From NCBI GenBank assembly GCA_900543585.1, contig UQRP01000012.1, positions 1-59,599 on the forward strand: a stretch of DNA of 59,599 nt. Reading direction: 5' to 3'. A model generated the notes under the pieces. The model was not told the DNA's origin. It saw only the letters and a program-made list of their open reading frames with translations, and did no database searches. The stretch is from an uncultured Prevotella sp. (GTDB lineage: Bacteria; Bacteroidota; Bacteroidia; Bacteroidales; Bacteroidaceae). How positions within the stretch are numbered: position 1 is the stretch's first letter; each line of letters begins with the position of its first letter. Below are positions 43,701 through 52,124 of this stretch, piece by piece. The position numbers were made by a program, and so were the translations under genes.

Positions 43701-44852
43701 CGGATTCTTGGTGAGCGACGGCTTCTTGACACTGTCCGGCCATGTACCAAGTCGGTTCTGCACCATCCAGCAGAGCCATTTGATGGAGGATTCATGACTT
43801 TGTGCAAAATAGCTCGACAGGCTCTTGCTGTTGATTTTATCCTGTTTATGAGAAATGAAATAGTCGTAGAGCGGCGTGAAGATATAGCCAGCGGAGTTAT
43901 AGCTGGTGAAGTCTTTCTTCTTCATCAACGTCTCCAACTTCTTCTTAGACTGCTCTGTATCGGTTAATAAGAGACATAAAAGATAGTAGTAGTTGACAAA
44001 GAAATCTTCAAAGAATCCCTTATAGTTGGATGTCTTGTTATGACAGGTTATAGCCTTCAGAAAGAGCTTCAGGGCTGCTTCACACTTGCTCTGGTAGAGA
44101 TATTGGATGGCAGCAGTGGAAAGGGAAAATTCATCTACCTGAAGTTTGCCGAGGTCCTCACTCATCTTGCCGGTGCCAAGATAATAGTAGAGATTGAACA
44201 AGCTGTGCAGACTATCAGTCACTTTGCCATCTCTCTCTCGGTCACGGCGATCGTCTATCACTATCTGGCGAAGATATTCCCAGTCGACCGCATCATCTCT
44301 GACAAGCATGTTGCAGATGCCGATATAGACACAATGGAAAAGAATGCTGTCATTGCGACGGCGGAAGAACTCACGGAAGTCCTTATCGGGAAAGACAGCT
44401 ATCAACTCTTCTGACAAGCCAGAGCTGATTGATCCCGATAATTCAGTGTCTGTACGGTTGATGATAGCAAGCGCCTCAGAGGTAAGATTTATTATGGAAT
44501 AGGAGTTCGTAAGCTTCTGTACTGCTTTGAAAACTTCGTCAAACAACTTATAATATGCATCCTCTTTGGCCACCATCAAGATTCTAAAGAGCAGACCTTT
44601 GACCAAAGAATAATGATAGGTGTAAGGAGAGTAGTAGCCACCGCTACGCGTCTCATTCGCAAAGCCTTTGCTTGAAAGATATTTCAACGATGTGGAAATA
44701 GTAGAAGTCGTCAGATGCAACAACTTTGCACCCCGTTTGAAAAAACTTCCATCTAAGGCATGACCGTAGCAAACAGTTAAGGCAAACAACATAGTCAGCC
44801 TTTCGGTAGAAAGATCTTTGATGCTATCGATAGCAGGCGACTGTTTTTCCAT
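40782..44852 (-). CDS. SNF2-family ATPase with long N-terminal extension
   Basis: A protein of 1356 residues from the ATG at 44852; the ORF reaches a TTG at 44885. The C-terminal third is a complete SNF2 motor: LRDYQEEGYDWL, Walker A DDMGLGKT (931-938), DEAH (1026-1029), LTGTPIQN, FLLRRTKGEV, ALVFSQFTSF, SLKAGGLGLNLTGA and QATDRAYRIGQ. The first about 880 residues are less clear: a winged-helix-like start (LHLTTSTISTSLKYLSSKGF) and helical repeats. The N-terminal half is visibly more A+T-rich than the motor part. SNF2 motors remodel protein-DNA complexes; the bacterial target is unknown. No nuclease, methylase or partner gene lies beside it, so a defence role is not supported here. Confidence 0.9.
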   Translation of the reverse strand: MEKQSPAIDSIKDLSTERLTMLFALTVCYGHALDGSFFKRGAKLLHLTTSTISTSLKYLSSKGFANETRSGGYYSPYTYHYSLVKGLLFRILMVAKEDAYYKLFDEVFKAVQKLTNSYSIINLTSEALAIINRTDTELSGSISSGLSEELIAVFPDKDFREFFRRRNDSILFHCVYIGICNMLVRDDAVDWEYLRQIVIDDRRDRERDGKVTDSLHSLFNLYYYLGTGKMSEDLGKLQVDEFSLSTAAIQYLYQSKCEAALKLFLKAITCHNKTSNYKGFFEDFFVNYYYLLCLLLTDTEQSKKKLETLMKKKDFTSYNSAGYIFTPLYDYFISHKQDKINSKSLSSYFAQSHESSIKWLCWMVQNRLGTWPDSVKKPSLTKNPPHAAWLKAELMPTGVVPKTDAGANNLGASIFFTINIRPVWAMRLQAIIDENTPANGDTDGKVVERDTRLIYLLEYEMIVPIQQKRKKNGDWSVGRRLSPQALKRLTDADVPLDDVDRRFISSINEWDYSIYQKEYLPGLVDSDHVYVGASDSDLSLLPVSIHKDKPFLIIDKDKDGTFSISTNVETINSGDNYSVILKKNTPTDYSVYSPSSFERNVYSQLLAQKKYPKEAEPLLMKLIAALGGKTEIHSNMVVDLDDLEKVNGVTKLTLRCVPDSYDSYSFSVSVHVFSGLIFVPGEGNITTIAEKDGHKVQVVRNLREERKHLKALAMKLSDLDVVDDESDFRPTSVTSTVVMGIGQFLELMQWVKDNTDICEMEWPEGAKVKYHPTVKASAASIGFKAKNGWFDVEGDVRISEDEVVSLQRLLELMHDAGKQKYIKIGENEYITLSGDLSKILKRLDTVTTDRRNHLQMASAAVGLLGDVLDNTEANISHSKVMDDLRKRIAESANVQPEVPATLQATLRDYQEEGYDWLERVTSWGAGACLADDMGLGKTLQTITMLLDKESEGPSLVVAPASVVPNWRNELQRFAPTLSVTILNAAEDRDEAIKGAQAGDVVVSTYALINICQEQLAAKEWNIICLDEAHTIKNPNTKMSKAAMTLQAKRKVILTGTPIQNHLSELWNLFQFINPGLLGSADQFGKKFIVPIEVDHDKERQNQLRRLISPFLLRRTKGEVIEELPEKNEITVPVELSSDEMTTYEVHRRQAEDFVLADKSVKVSTLAEITKLRELACSVSLVDKKWKRPSSKVLAFIDLAESLNDSGNRALVFSQFTSFFNEVKKAMDKAKLPYLYLDGSTPMAQREKLVRDFQKGKCPFFLISLKAGGLGLNLTGANYVIHLDPWWNPAIEQQATDRAYRIGQKQDVTVYHLISQHTIEEKIQRLHKSKRDLADSLLEGTDMSHALTQEELLELLS

Positions 44853-44918
44853 GAATGTTATATTTCTTTGATGATTTGTTAGCAAAAAACGTGGCGTCTA
44901 TCTACCCTTTAGAAACAC

Positions 44919-45329
44919 TTAAAGCATAGCCAATGCTGCATTCTCGTTGGCCTCCATAATCTCACGCTCACCGGGGCCCTTGTCATTGATACCGCAGAGA
45001 TGAAGGATACCGTGGATGATGACACGATGGAGCTCGTCATCATATGGTTTGTTGAATTTCTCGGCATTGCTGCGCACGGTGTCAAGGGAGATGACAATAT
45101 CGCCATTAAGGACATCTCCCTCATCGTAGTCGAAGGTAATGATATCTGTGTAGTAGTCATGACCAAGATACTGCTGGTTGACCTCCAGAATCTTCTCGTC
45201 GCTGACGAACATGTAACCTATCTCTCCGACCTTACGGCCATGGGCGGCTGCCACTCGCTTAATCCATGCGGTGGTATCGCGGTGACGGATTTTCGGCATC
45301 TTTACGCCGTCTGCATTATATGTAATCAT
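44919..45329 (-). CDS. ybeY: Endoribonuclease YbeY, rRNA maturation factor
   Basis: A protein of 136 residues, typical size. It has VNQQYLGHDYYTDIITFDYDEGDVLNGDIVISLDTV and the metal-binding block HRVIIHGILHLCGINDKG. The usual third histidine of HGxLHLxGxDH is an aspartate here, a variant I recall from other Bacteroidota, so it does not suggest inactivity. YbeY processes rRNA and helps ribosome quality control. It is the last gene of a ruvB-coaD-ybeY operon, 27 bp after coaD. Confidence 0.92.
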   Translation of the reverse strand: MITYNADGVKMPKIRHRDTTAWIKRVAAAHGRKVGEIGYMFVSDEKILEVNQQYLGHDYYTDIITFDYDEGDVLNGDIVISLDTVRSNAEKFNKPYDDELHRVIIHGILHLCGINDKGPGEREIMEANENAALAML

Positions 45330-45356
45330 AATCCTTTGGGGTTGTTAATATTCATT

Positions 45357-45833
45357 TTATTTATCTTCAGAGACTGTTTCACCAGTTTCCTGACGCTTAG
45401 GCAACATCCACGAGGCATCCTTGTGGAAAAAGTCCAACTGACGGTAGGCTGTTGACGAGACCGTGGCCAACTCAGGAGGAGAATAGAGCAACACCGTCTC
45501 AAGGTCACCAAGACGTTTGTTGTATTCTGCCTCCACCTTCTCATATTCGAAGTCGATGGTCGTGCGAACACCACGCACCAAGAACTGTGCACCCACCTTC
45601 TTGGCAAAGTCAACGGTCATACCATTGTTGACAGCAACTTCCACACGTGAATCACCGGCATAGAGATGCCGGATGGCCTCCACACGCTCCTCAGCAGAAA
45701 ACTTGTAATGTTTCTCAGGGTTGAGGGTAACGACGACATAGAGCTTGTCAAAGAGCAGCAACGACCGCCGGACAATATCGGCATGACCGATGGTAAAAGG
45801 GTCAAAACTGCCACCAAAAAGTGCTATTCTCAT
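45357..45833 (-). CDS. coaD: Phosphopantetheine adenylyltransferase
   Basis: A protein of 158 residues that transfers AMP from ATP to 4'-phosphopantetheine in coenzyme A synthesis. The nucleotidyl-transferase motif GGSFDPFTIGHADIV is at the N-terminus. It is followed by LNPEKHYKFSAEERVEAIRHL, FLVRGVRTTIDFEYE and the C-terminal VSSTAYRQL signature. The start lies 1 bp beyond the ruvB stop, so it is coupled to ruvB; ybeY follows. Confidence 0.95.
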   Translation of the reverse strand: MRIALFGGSFDPFTIGHADIVRRSLLLFDKLYVVVTLNPEKHYKFSAEERVEAIRHLYAGDSRVEVAVNNGMTVDFAKKVGAQFLVRGVRTTIDFEYEKVEAEYNKRLGDLETVLLYSPPELATVSSTAYRQLDFFHKDASWMLPKRQETGETVSEDK

Positions 45834-45834
45834 C

Positions 45835-46866
45835 TTAGAAAAGTGTTGGCTGTTCTTGATTTACGTTATACATATTTCTACCTAAATGTTCATAGGCAAG
45901 CGATGTGGCCATACGACCTCGAGGCGTGCGCTTGATGAATCCCTCCATAATGAGGAATGGCTCATAGACCTCTTCCACGGTGCCGGCATCTTCACCGATA
46001 GCCGTAGCAATGGTTGACACGCCAACAGGGCCGCCGCGAAATTTGTCGATAATAGTGGTGAGAATCTTGTTGTCTATCTCGTCAAGTCCATAGCTGTCGA
46101 TATTCAATGCTGTCAGGGCGATGTCAGCAATATCTTTTGTAATGGTGCCGTTGCCCTTCACCTGCGCAAAGTCTCTGACGCGTCGCAACAGGCCGTTGGC
46201 AATACGCGGTGTACCACGAGAGCGGCGACTGATTTCCACCGCTGCCGCATCCTCGATGGGTACCTTCAGCAAACTGGCCGACCGCTTGATGATTCTCTGT
46301 AGGGTAGCCGGGTCGTAATACTGCAAGTGCATGTTGATGCCGAAGCGGGCGCGGAGAGGTGCCGTGAGCATGCCTGAGCGCGTCGTGGCTCCTATCAGGG
46401 TGAAAGGGTTCAGATCAAGCTGGATGGACCGAGCCGACGGACCCTTGTCAATCATGATATCAATGCGGTAATCCTCCATAGCGGAATAGAGATATTCCTC
46501 CACGACAGGTTGCAGACGATGTATCTCGTCGATGAAAAGTACGTCGCGGGGCTCAAGAGATGTCAGGATACCCGCCAAGTCTCCAGGCTTGTCAAGGACT
46601 GGACCAGAAGTAATCTTGAATCCCACGCCAAGCTCATTGGCGATGATATTGCTCAGCGTGGTCTTACCCAAACCGGGTGGACCATAGAGCAGGGTATGGT
46701 CGAGAGGCTCACCACGGTATTTAGCGGCCTCGACGAAGACACGGAGGTTGTCGACAACAGTCTGCTGACCGTTGAAGTCGTCAAAACGAAGCGGACGAAG
46801 GGCATTCTCAAAGTCCTTCTCCTCCTTGCTCACGTGCTCGTCGCGTATATCGAAATCGTCTGCCAT
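45835..46866 (-). CDS. ruvB: Holliday junction branch migration helicase RuvB
   Basis: A protein of 343 residues. It shows LRPLRFDDFNGQ, Walker A GPPGLGKTT, Walker B FIDEIH, the sensor segment TLIGATTRSGMLTAPLRARFG with the arginine finger region, and the C-terminal winged helix with GPVGVSTIATAIGEDAGTVEEVYEPFL and RTPRGR. RuvB drives branch migration with RuvA and RuvC, neither of which is encoded here. First gene of the ruvB-coaD-ybeY operon, divergent from mnmG. Confidence 0.97.
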   Translation of the reverse strand: MADDFDIRDEHVSKEEKDFENALRPLRFDDFNGQQTVVDNLRVFVEAAKYRGEPLDHTLLYGPPGLGKTTLSNIIANELGVGFKITSGPVLDKPGDLAGILTSLEPRDVLFIDEIHRLQPVVEEYLYSAMEDYRIDIMIDKGPSARSIQLDLNPFTLIGATTRSGMLTAPLRARFGINMHLQYYDPATLQRIIKRSASLLKVPIEDAAAVEISRRSRGTPRIANGLLRRVRDFAQVKGNGTITKDIADIALTALNIDSYGLDEIDNKILTTIIDKFRGGPVGVSTIATAIGEDAGTVEEVYEPFLIMEGFIKRTPRGRMATSLAYEHLGRNMYNVNQEQPTLF

Positions 46867-46891
46867 TCAATTCACCTTATTATAATTAATG

Positions 46892-46899
46892 CAAAGTTA
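46892..46899 (-). promoter_or_regulatory. -7 box for ruvB
   Basis: TAACTTTG on the minus strand, 25 bp before the ruvB ATG. No -33 TTG is seen at the expected distance. Confidence 0.55.
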
Positions 46900-46921
46900 C
46901 TGATATTTTTCCACATTAATC

Positions 46922-46952
46922 TTTGTCGAAAGGAAAAAACTATGTAATTTTG
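46922..46952 (+). promoter_or_regulatory. Consensus promoter of mnmG
   Basis: TTTG at 46922-46925, exactly 19 bp, TAATTTTG at 46945-46952. The ATG is 20 bp further on. Confidence 0.78.
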
Positions 46953-46972
46953 AAAAGATAAAAAGATATTCA

Positions 46973-48898
46973 ATGGATTTCTATTACGACGTTTTAGTCA
47001 TCGGAGGTGGGCATGCAGGCTGCGAGGCAGCCAGCGCGGCCGCGAATATGGGTGCGAAGACCTGCCTCATTACGATGGATATGAACAAGATTGCTCAGAT
47101 GAGCTGCAACCCCGCCGTGGGCGGTATTGCCAAAGGACAGATCGTCCGAGAGATTGATGCCATGGGCGGAAAGATGGGTATCGTCACCGACCGCACAGCC
47201 ATCCAGTTCCGCATGCTGAACAAAGGAAAAGGACCGGCAGTATGGTCTCCGAGAGCGCAATGTGACCGTGGAAAGTTTATCTGGGAATGGCGCCGACAGC
47301 TCGACCACACCGACAACCTTGATATCTGGCAAGACCAGGCTGAAGAGCTTATCGTTGAGAATGGGCGAGCTGTCGGTGTGAGAACGATTTGGGGTGTTGA
47401 CTTCCACGCCGGAGCTGTCATCATCACCGCCGGTACCTTCCTCAACGGACTCATGCACATCGGTCACCACAAAGTACAAGGCGGAAGGGTAGCAGAGCCA
47501 GCGGCGCTGCACCTTACTGATTCTATCACGCGCTGGGGCATCCGAAGCGGAAGAATGAAGACAGGAACACCTGTACGACTTGACAAACGCACCATACACT
47601 TCGAAGATACGGAAGAACAACCTGGGGACGAAGACTGGCATCAGTTCTCCTATATGGGGGTGCAGCATGCCCTCAAGCAGCTACCATGCTGGACATGCAG
47701 CACAAACGCCAAAGTCCACGAAATACTCCGCAGTGACCTCGATAATTCACCACTTTTCAACGGACAGATACAAAGCACTGGACCTCGCTACTGCCCATCG
47801 ATAGAAACCAAGCTTGTCGTATTCCCTGACAGAGACCAACATCCTCTCTTTATAGAGCCCGAAGGCGAAGATACGAATGAGATGTACCTGAACGGCTTCT
47901 CGTCGTCCATGCCCATGGAGACACAGCTAAAGGCTATCCACCAGATTCCAGCCCTCCGTGACGCCAAGGCATATCGCCCGGGCTATGCTATCGAATACGA
48001 CTACTTCGATCCCACACAGCTCAAGCACTCGTTGGAATCGAAAATCATAGAAGGGCTTTTCTTCGCAGGGCAGGTCAATGGAACTACAGGATATGAGGAA
48101 GCCGCCGGGCAAGGACTGATAGCAGGTATCAACGCTGCAAGAAAATGTAGCGGTAATGAGCCACTCGTCCTCAAACGCGACGAGGCATACATCGGCGTAC
48201 TCATCGATGACCTCTGCACAAAAGGCGTAGACGAACCTTATCGAATGTTCACATCCCGAGCCGAATATCGCATCCTCCTACGTCAGGACGACGCCGATGC
48301 CAGACTCACGGAAATATCCTATCAACTTGGATTGGCGAAAACGGAGCGCTATGAGCGATGGATGGCTAAGAAATCCGAAATAGAAAGAATTATCCGGTTC
48401 TGCGATAATACGCCCGTTCATCCGAAAGACATCAATGGTGCTCTCGAAGCCATGGGCACCACCCCTCTCCATTTTGGCTGCAAGATATCCGACCTTATCG
48501 CCCGCCCACAGCTCACAATAGAAAAGTTAGCAGAAGTCATTCCTGAACTGAATGAAGCTATCCATCACTATGCTGACGGAACTTCTGCTGACGATAAGGA
48601 ATCTGTCAGAGGTTCCAACACAAATATTCCTTCGATGACAGAAATCACAGAAGCCGCCGAAGTACGTATCAAATATAAAGGTTATATAGAGCGCGAGAAT
48701 TTCGTCGCTGACAAGATGCGCCGTTTAGAAAATATACGTATCAAAGGACATTTCAATTATAATGAACTTAAGGAGATCAGCACCGAGGGCCGTCAGAAGC
48801 TCCAGCGCATCGACCCAGACACGCTTGCCGAGGCGAGCCGAATACCTGGTGTTTCACCGAGCGACATCAACGTACTTCTTGTTTTGATGGGACGCTGA
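46973..48898 (+). CDS. mnmG: tRNA uridine-5-carboxymethylaminomethyl modification enzyme, FAD subunit
   Basis: A protein of 641 residues. It has the FAD-binding start DVLVIGGGHAGCEAASAAANMG, then MSCNPAVGGIAKGQIVREIDAMGG, AVIITAGTFLNGLMHIG, FAGQVNGTTGYEEAAGQGLIAGINAA and FTSRAEYRILLRQDDADARLT. The C-terminal helical domain ends ASRIPGVSPSDINVLLVLMGR. With MnmE it modifies wobble uridines of tRNAs. In many bacteria this gene lies near the replication origin. A palindrome matching the ParB site follows its stop by 39 bp. Confidence 0.97.
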   Translation: MDFYYDVLVIGGGHAGCEAASAAANMGAKTCLITMDMNKIAQMSCNPAVGGIAKGQIVREIDAMGGKMGIVTDRTAIQFRMLNKGKGPAVWSPRAQCDRGKFIWEWRRQLDHTDNLDIWQDQAEELIVENGRAVGVRTIWGVDFHAGAVIITAGTFLNGLMHIGHHKVQGGRVAEPAALHLTDSITRWGIRSGRMKTGTPVRLDKRTIHFEDTEEQPGDEDWHQFSYMGVQHALKQLPCWTCSTNAKVHEILRSDLDNSPLFNGQIQSTGPRYCPSIETKLVVFPDRDQHPLFIEPEGEDTNEMYLNGFSSSMPMETQLKAIHQIPALRDAKAYRPGYAIEYDYFDPTQLKHSLESKIIEGLFFAGQVNGTTGYEEAAGQGLIAGINAARKCSGNEPLVLKRDEAYIGVLIDDLCTKGVDEPYRMFTSRAEYRILLRQDDADARLTEISYQLGLAKTERYERWMAKKSEIERIIRFCDNTPVHPKDINGALEAMGTTPLHFGCKISDLIARPQLTIEKLAEVIPELNEAIHHYADGTSADDKESVRGSNTNIPSMTEITEAAEVRIKYKGYIERENFVADKMRRLENIRIKGHFNYNELKEISTEGRQKLQRIDPDTLAEASRIPGVSPSDINVLLVLMGR

Positions 48899-48936
48899 GT
48901 CCGCTGCCATCATCGCAACGAGATAGTCGAGTCGTT

Positions 48937-48960
48937 GCGCTGTTTCACGTGAAACAGCGC
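48937..48960. promoter_or_regulatory. parS-type palindrome 1
   Basis: Core TGTTTCACGTGAAACA at 48941-48956, identical to the classic ParB-binding site, extended by GCGC on both sides to a 24-bp perfect palindrome. A small 7-bp hairpin (GCAACGA with TCGTTGC, 48915-48938) precedes it. The lack of a T-run argues against a plain terminator. Confidence 0.7.
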
Positions 48961-49014
48961 GCGTCTTAATTAATTGATAAAGAAAGAAATAACACTTAAA
49001 GTAAAACGTAAAAG

Positions 49015-49545
49015 ATGAACAATCCAACCCTTCTCGCCAATCTGCGCGTCATTCCCGACTGGCCGATTAAAGGCGTCACTTTCCGCGACGTAACTACGCT
49101 CTTCAAAAGTCCCGAATGCGTCAAGATTATCAGCGACGCCATGTACGACCTATACAAGGACAAAGGCATCACAAAGATAGTAGGAATAGAGAGCCGCGGC
49201 TTTGTGATGAGCTCTGCCGCTGCCCTACGTCTCGGTGCCGGCATCGTACTCTGCCGAAAACCAGGAAAGCTACCGTGCAAGACCGTGCAGGAAAGCTATG
49301 CCAAGGAATATGGCATCGACACGATAGAAATACACGAAGACGCCATTACCCCCGATGACGTCGTGCTCGTGCATGACGACTTACTTGCCACAGGTGGCAC
49401 TATGAAGGCGGCCTGCGACCTTGTCAAGAAATTCCATCCCAAGCGTATCTACGCCAACTTCATCATGGAACTCAACTCTGAGTTTCCACACACAAGAGAC
49501 ATCTTCGACAAAGATATCGAGATTACCAGTCTGATGAAGTTCTAA
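49015..49545 (+). CDS. apt: Adenine phosphoribosyltransferase
   Basis: A protein of 176 residues making AMP from adenine and PRPP. It has the N-terminal LRVIPDWPIKGVTFRDVTTLF, VGIESRGFVMSSAAALRLGAG, CRKPGKLPCKTVQESYAKEYG, and the PRPP loop VVLVHDDLLATGGT. The length and motifs are standard. It is flanked by two parS-type palindromes. A 13-bp stem (49595-49630) follows. Confidence 0.95.
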   Translation: MNNPTLLANLRVIPDWPIKGVTFRDVTTLFKSPECVKIISDAMYDLYKDKGITKIVGIESRGFVMSSAAALRLGAGIVLCRKPGKLPCKTVQESYAKEYGIDTIEIHEDAITPDDVVLVHDDLLATGGTMKAACDLVKKFHPKRIYANFIMELNSEFPHTRDIFDKDIEITSLMKF

Positions 49546-49594
49546 ACAGAGAATTTCTGCACTTACAGCGTAAAAAGAAGAATTCTATCATATG

Positions 49595-49630
49595 ATTAGT
49601 CCAATCTGCCGCTTGGAAGATTGGACTAAT
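49595..49630 (+). terminator. Strong hairpin after apt
   Basis: ATTAGTCCAATCT and AGATTGGACTAAT form a perfect 13-bp stem with a 10-nt loop, 50 bp after the apt stop. There is no T-run, so it may act as a processing or factor-dependent stop. Confidence 0.5.
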
Positions 49631-49658
49631 TGCTAATAGACAGCCACCAAAAGGCAGT

Positions 49659-49676
49659 TCGTTCCACGTGGAACGA
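49659..49676. promoter_or_regulatory. parS-type palindrome 2
   Basis: TCGTTCCACGTGGAACGA, an 18-bp perfect palindrome sharing the GTTnCACGTGnAAC core with the site at 48941. The C/G variant of this core is known from pseudomonads. It lies 41 bp before uvrC. Confidence 0.6.
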
Positions 49677-49716
49677 GATATAGAAGGTCTTATACATATT
49701 ATATCAGACAAGCAAC

Positions 49717-51564
49717 ATGACAAAAGAAGAGAATGAGAAAAGGCTCGCTTATCTAAAGAACATCGTTCTCAACATGCCTGAGAAGCCTGGCAGCTACCAA
49801 TATTACGATGACCTGCGTGAAAACGGCGGAACGATCATCTATGTGGGAAAGGCCAAGAACTTGAAGCGAAGGGTCTCAAGCTATTTTCACCGGGAAGTAG
49901 ACAGATATAAGACAAAGGTTCTTGTGTCGAAGATAAGAGACATTTCTTATACCGTTGTCAACACCGAGGAAGACGCCCTGCTACTTGAAAACTCTCTCAT
50001 CAAGAAATACAATCCCAAGTACAACGTTCTTCTGAAAGACGGCAAGACCTATCCGTCGATTCTTGTCACCAACGAATATTTCCCACGCATCTTCAAGACT
50101 AGACATATCGACCGCCGCCTCGGTACTTATTTTGGGCCCTACCCTCACATCAGTGCCATGTACAACATTCTTGAGCTCATCCACAAAGCTTTCAAGCCAC
50201 GGCGCTGCCATCAGCCGATTACGCAGGAGGGTATCGATGCAGGCAAATACAAGCCCTGCCTGGAGTACCATATCCACAACTGTGAAGGCTGCTGCATTGG
50301 TCGGCAGTCAAGGGAAGATTATTTAGAGAACATCCGTCAGGCCAAGGAAGTACTCAAGGGCAACACCCGCGAGCTTTCCGAATGGCTCTACGAGCGCATG
50401 ATGGCCAATGCAAAGCTACTCAAGTTTGAGGAAGCCGAGCGGCTCAAAGAGCGCTATCTCCTCATGCAAGATTTCGTATCCAAGAGTGAGGTCGTCAGCC
50501 ACACCATCACCGACGTCGACGTCTTCACCATCACTGACGACGACAACCGCAAGAATGCCTACATCAACTATATCCACGTCAAAAACGGCACCATCAACCA
50601 GAGCTTTACCTATGAATACAAGCGCAAGCTCGATGAGAGTGACGAAGACCTGCTCCTACAAGCTATTCCAGAGATTCGTGATCGTTTCGGCAGTACAGCA
50701 AAGGAGATTATCGTACCCTTTGAGATGGAGTGGAAGATGAAAGATGCTGACTTCTTTGTGCCTCAGCGTGGCGACAAGAAGCATCTCTTAGAGCTCTCTG
50801 AGATGAACGGAAAACAGTATAAGTTTGACCGCCTCAAGCAGTCGGACAAGCTCAATCCTGAGCAGAAGCAGACCCGCCTGATGAAGGAGCTACAAGACAA
50901 GCTCCACCTCGCCAAGCTGCCTTATCAGATAGAGTGCTTCGACAACTCTAATATCTCCGGTACCGATGCCGTAGCAGGCTGTATCGTCTATAAAGGTATG
51001 AAGCCGTCGCGAAAAGACTATCGCAAATACAATATCAAAACGGTTACAGGCCCCGACGACTATGCGTCGATGCAGGAGGTCGTGCGGCGCCGCTATTCCC
51101 GCATGAAGGAAGAGGGCACTCCCCTCCCCGACCTCATCATCACTGATGGCGGCAAAGGCCAGATGGATGTCGTGCGCGAGGTAGTAGAAGACGAGCTGCA
51201 TCTCAATATCCCTATCGCCGGACTTGCCAAAGACGACAAGCATCGTACCAACGAGCTCCTCTTTGGCTTCCCGCCACAAGTCATTGGCATGAAGACCGAC
51301 AGCGAACTCTTCCACATCCTCACACAGATTCAAGACGAGGTCCACCGATATGCCATCACCTTCCACCGCGACAAGCGTTCCAAACATGCACTTCACTCCG
51401 CATTAGATGACATCAAAGGCATAGGGCCAAAAACGCGAGATAAGCTTCTAAACGCCTTTAAATCAGTAAAGAAGATTAAGGGTGCAACGGTTGAAGAACT
51501 TGCTACCGTCATCGGCCAGGAAAAGGCAAAAGCCGTAAAGGAAAGCCTATCTAAAGAAGCGTAA
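49717..51564 (+). CDS. uvrC: Excinuclease ABC subunit C
   Basis: A protein of 615 residues. The GIY-YIG nuclease domain is at the start (PGSYQYYDD, GTIIYVGKAKNLKRRVSSYF). The UVR motif is near 230-245 (LLKFEEAERLKERYLLM). The RNase H-like second nuclease domain shows IECFDNSNISGTDAVAGCIVYKG and LIITDGGKGQMDVV, and the C-terminal helix-hairpin-helix pair shows LDDIKGIGPKTRDKLLNAF. It makes both incisions in nucleotide excision repair. The gap to dtd is 84 bp with A/G-rich short repeats and no obvious promoter. Confidence 0.97.
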   Translation: MTKEENEKRLAYLKNIVLNMPEKPGSYQYYDDLRENGGTIIYVGKAKNLKRRVSSYFHREVDRYKTKVLVSKIRDISYTVVNTEEDALLLENSLIKKYNPKYNVLLKDGKTYPSILVTNEYFPRIFKTRHIDRRLGTYFGPYPHISAMYNILELIHKAFKPRRCHQPITQEGIDAGKYKPCLEYHIHNCEGCCIGRQSREDYLENIRQAKEVLKGNTRELSEWLYERMMANAKLLKFEEAERLKERYLLMQDFVSKSEVVSHTITDVDVFTITDDDNRKNAYINYIHVKNGTINQSFTYEYKRKLDESDEDLLLQAIPEIRDRFGSTAKEIIVPFEMEWKMKDADFFVPQRGDKKHLLELSEMNGKQYKFDRLKQSDKLNPEQKQTRLMKELQDKLHLAKLPYQIECFDNSNISGTDAVAGCIVYKGMKPSRKDYRKYNIKTVTGPDDYASMQEVVRRRYSRMKEEGTPLPDLIITDGGKGQMDVVREVVEDELHLNIPIAGLAKDDKHRTNELLFGFPPQVIGMKTDSELFHILTQIQDEVHRYAITFHRDKRSKHALHSALDDIKGIGPKTRDKLLNAFKSVKKIKGATVEELATVIGQEKAKAVKESLSKEA

Positions 51565-51648
51565 ACAAAGGAGAACGTATAAAGAAGCATAGACAAGCAA
51601 AGAAGCTTAAAGACATACATCATTAATCAGATAAACGCAATCAAAAAC

Positions 51649-52101
51649 ATGAGAGTAGTCATACAGCGTGTCACACACGCATCAGTAACAATAGAAGGAA
51701 AAGTAAAATCAGCCATCGGCAAAGGGTACCTCATTCTTCTAGGAATAGGTTCCGACGACACCGAGGAGGATGCGCAATGGCTCATCAAGAAGATTGTCGG
51801 ACTCCGCGTCTTCGACGACGAGCATGGCGTGATGAACCTCAGCATCATAGATGTTGGCGGTGACATACTCATCGTCTCCCAGTTCACTCTGATGGCCAGC
51901 TACAAGAAGGGCAACCGCCCCAGTTGGATCCACGCTGCACCACACAATATCTCTATCCCACTCTACAACCGCTTTGTAGAAATGATGACCGAGGCTATGG
52001 GCAAACCTGTCGGCACGGGCGAGTTCGGTGCCATGATGGAGGTGGACCTTCTCAACGACGGACCTGTCACCATCTGCATGGACACCAAGCACAAAGAGTA
52101 A
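51649..52101 (+). CDS. dtd: D-aminoacyl-tRNA deacylase
   Basis: A protein of 150 residues that removes D-amino acids from tRNAs. Family motifs are RVVIQRVTHASVTIEG at the start, the active-site SQFTLMASYKKGNRPSW, and the late NDGPVTICMDT. No irregularities. It is followed by a nested inverted repeat (52125-52193), likely the end of the uvrC-dtd transcript. Confidence 0.95.
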   Translation: MRVVIQRVTHASVTIEGKVKSAIGKGYLILLGIGSDDTEEDAQWLIKKIVGLRVFDDEHGVMNLSIIDVGGDILIVSQFTLMASYKKGNRPSWIHAAPHNISIPLYNRFVEMMTEAMGKPVGTGEFGAMMEVDLLNDGPVTICMDTKHKE

Positions 52102-52124
52102 ATCTTTATAAACGTTAATAAAAG

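Noticed and set aside
40782..44852. Defence system around the SNF2 ATPase
   Set aside because: Neighbours are a membrane regulator and ruvB-coaD-ybeY; no nuclease, methylase or phospholipase-D partner is encoded nearby.
44919..45329. YbeY possibly inactive because the third metal histidine is missing
   Set aside because: An aspartate at this position is, from recall, usual in Bacteroidota YbeY, and the rest of the motif is intact.
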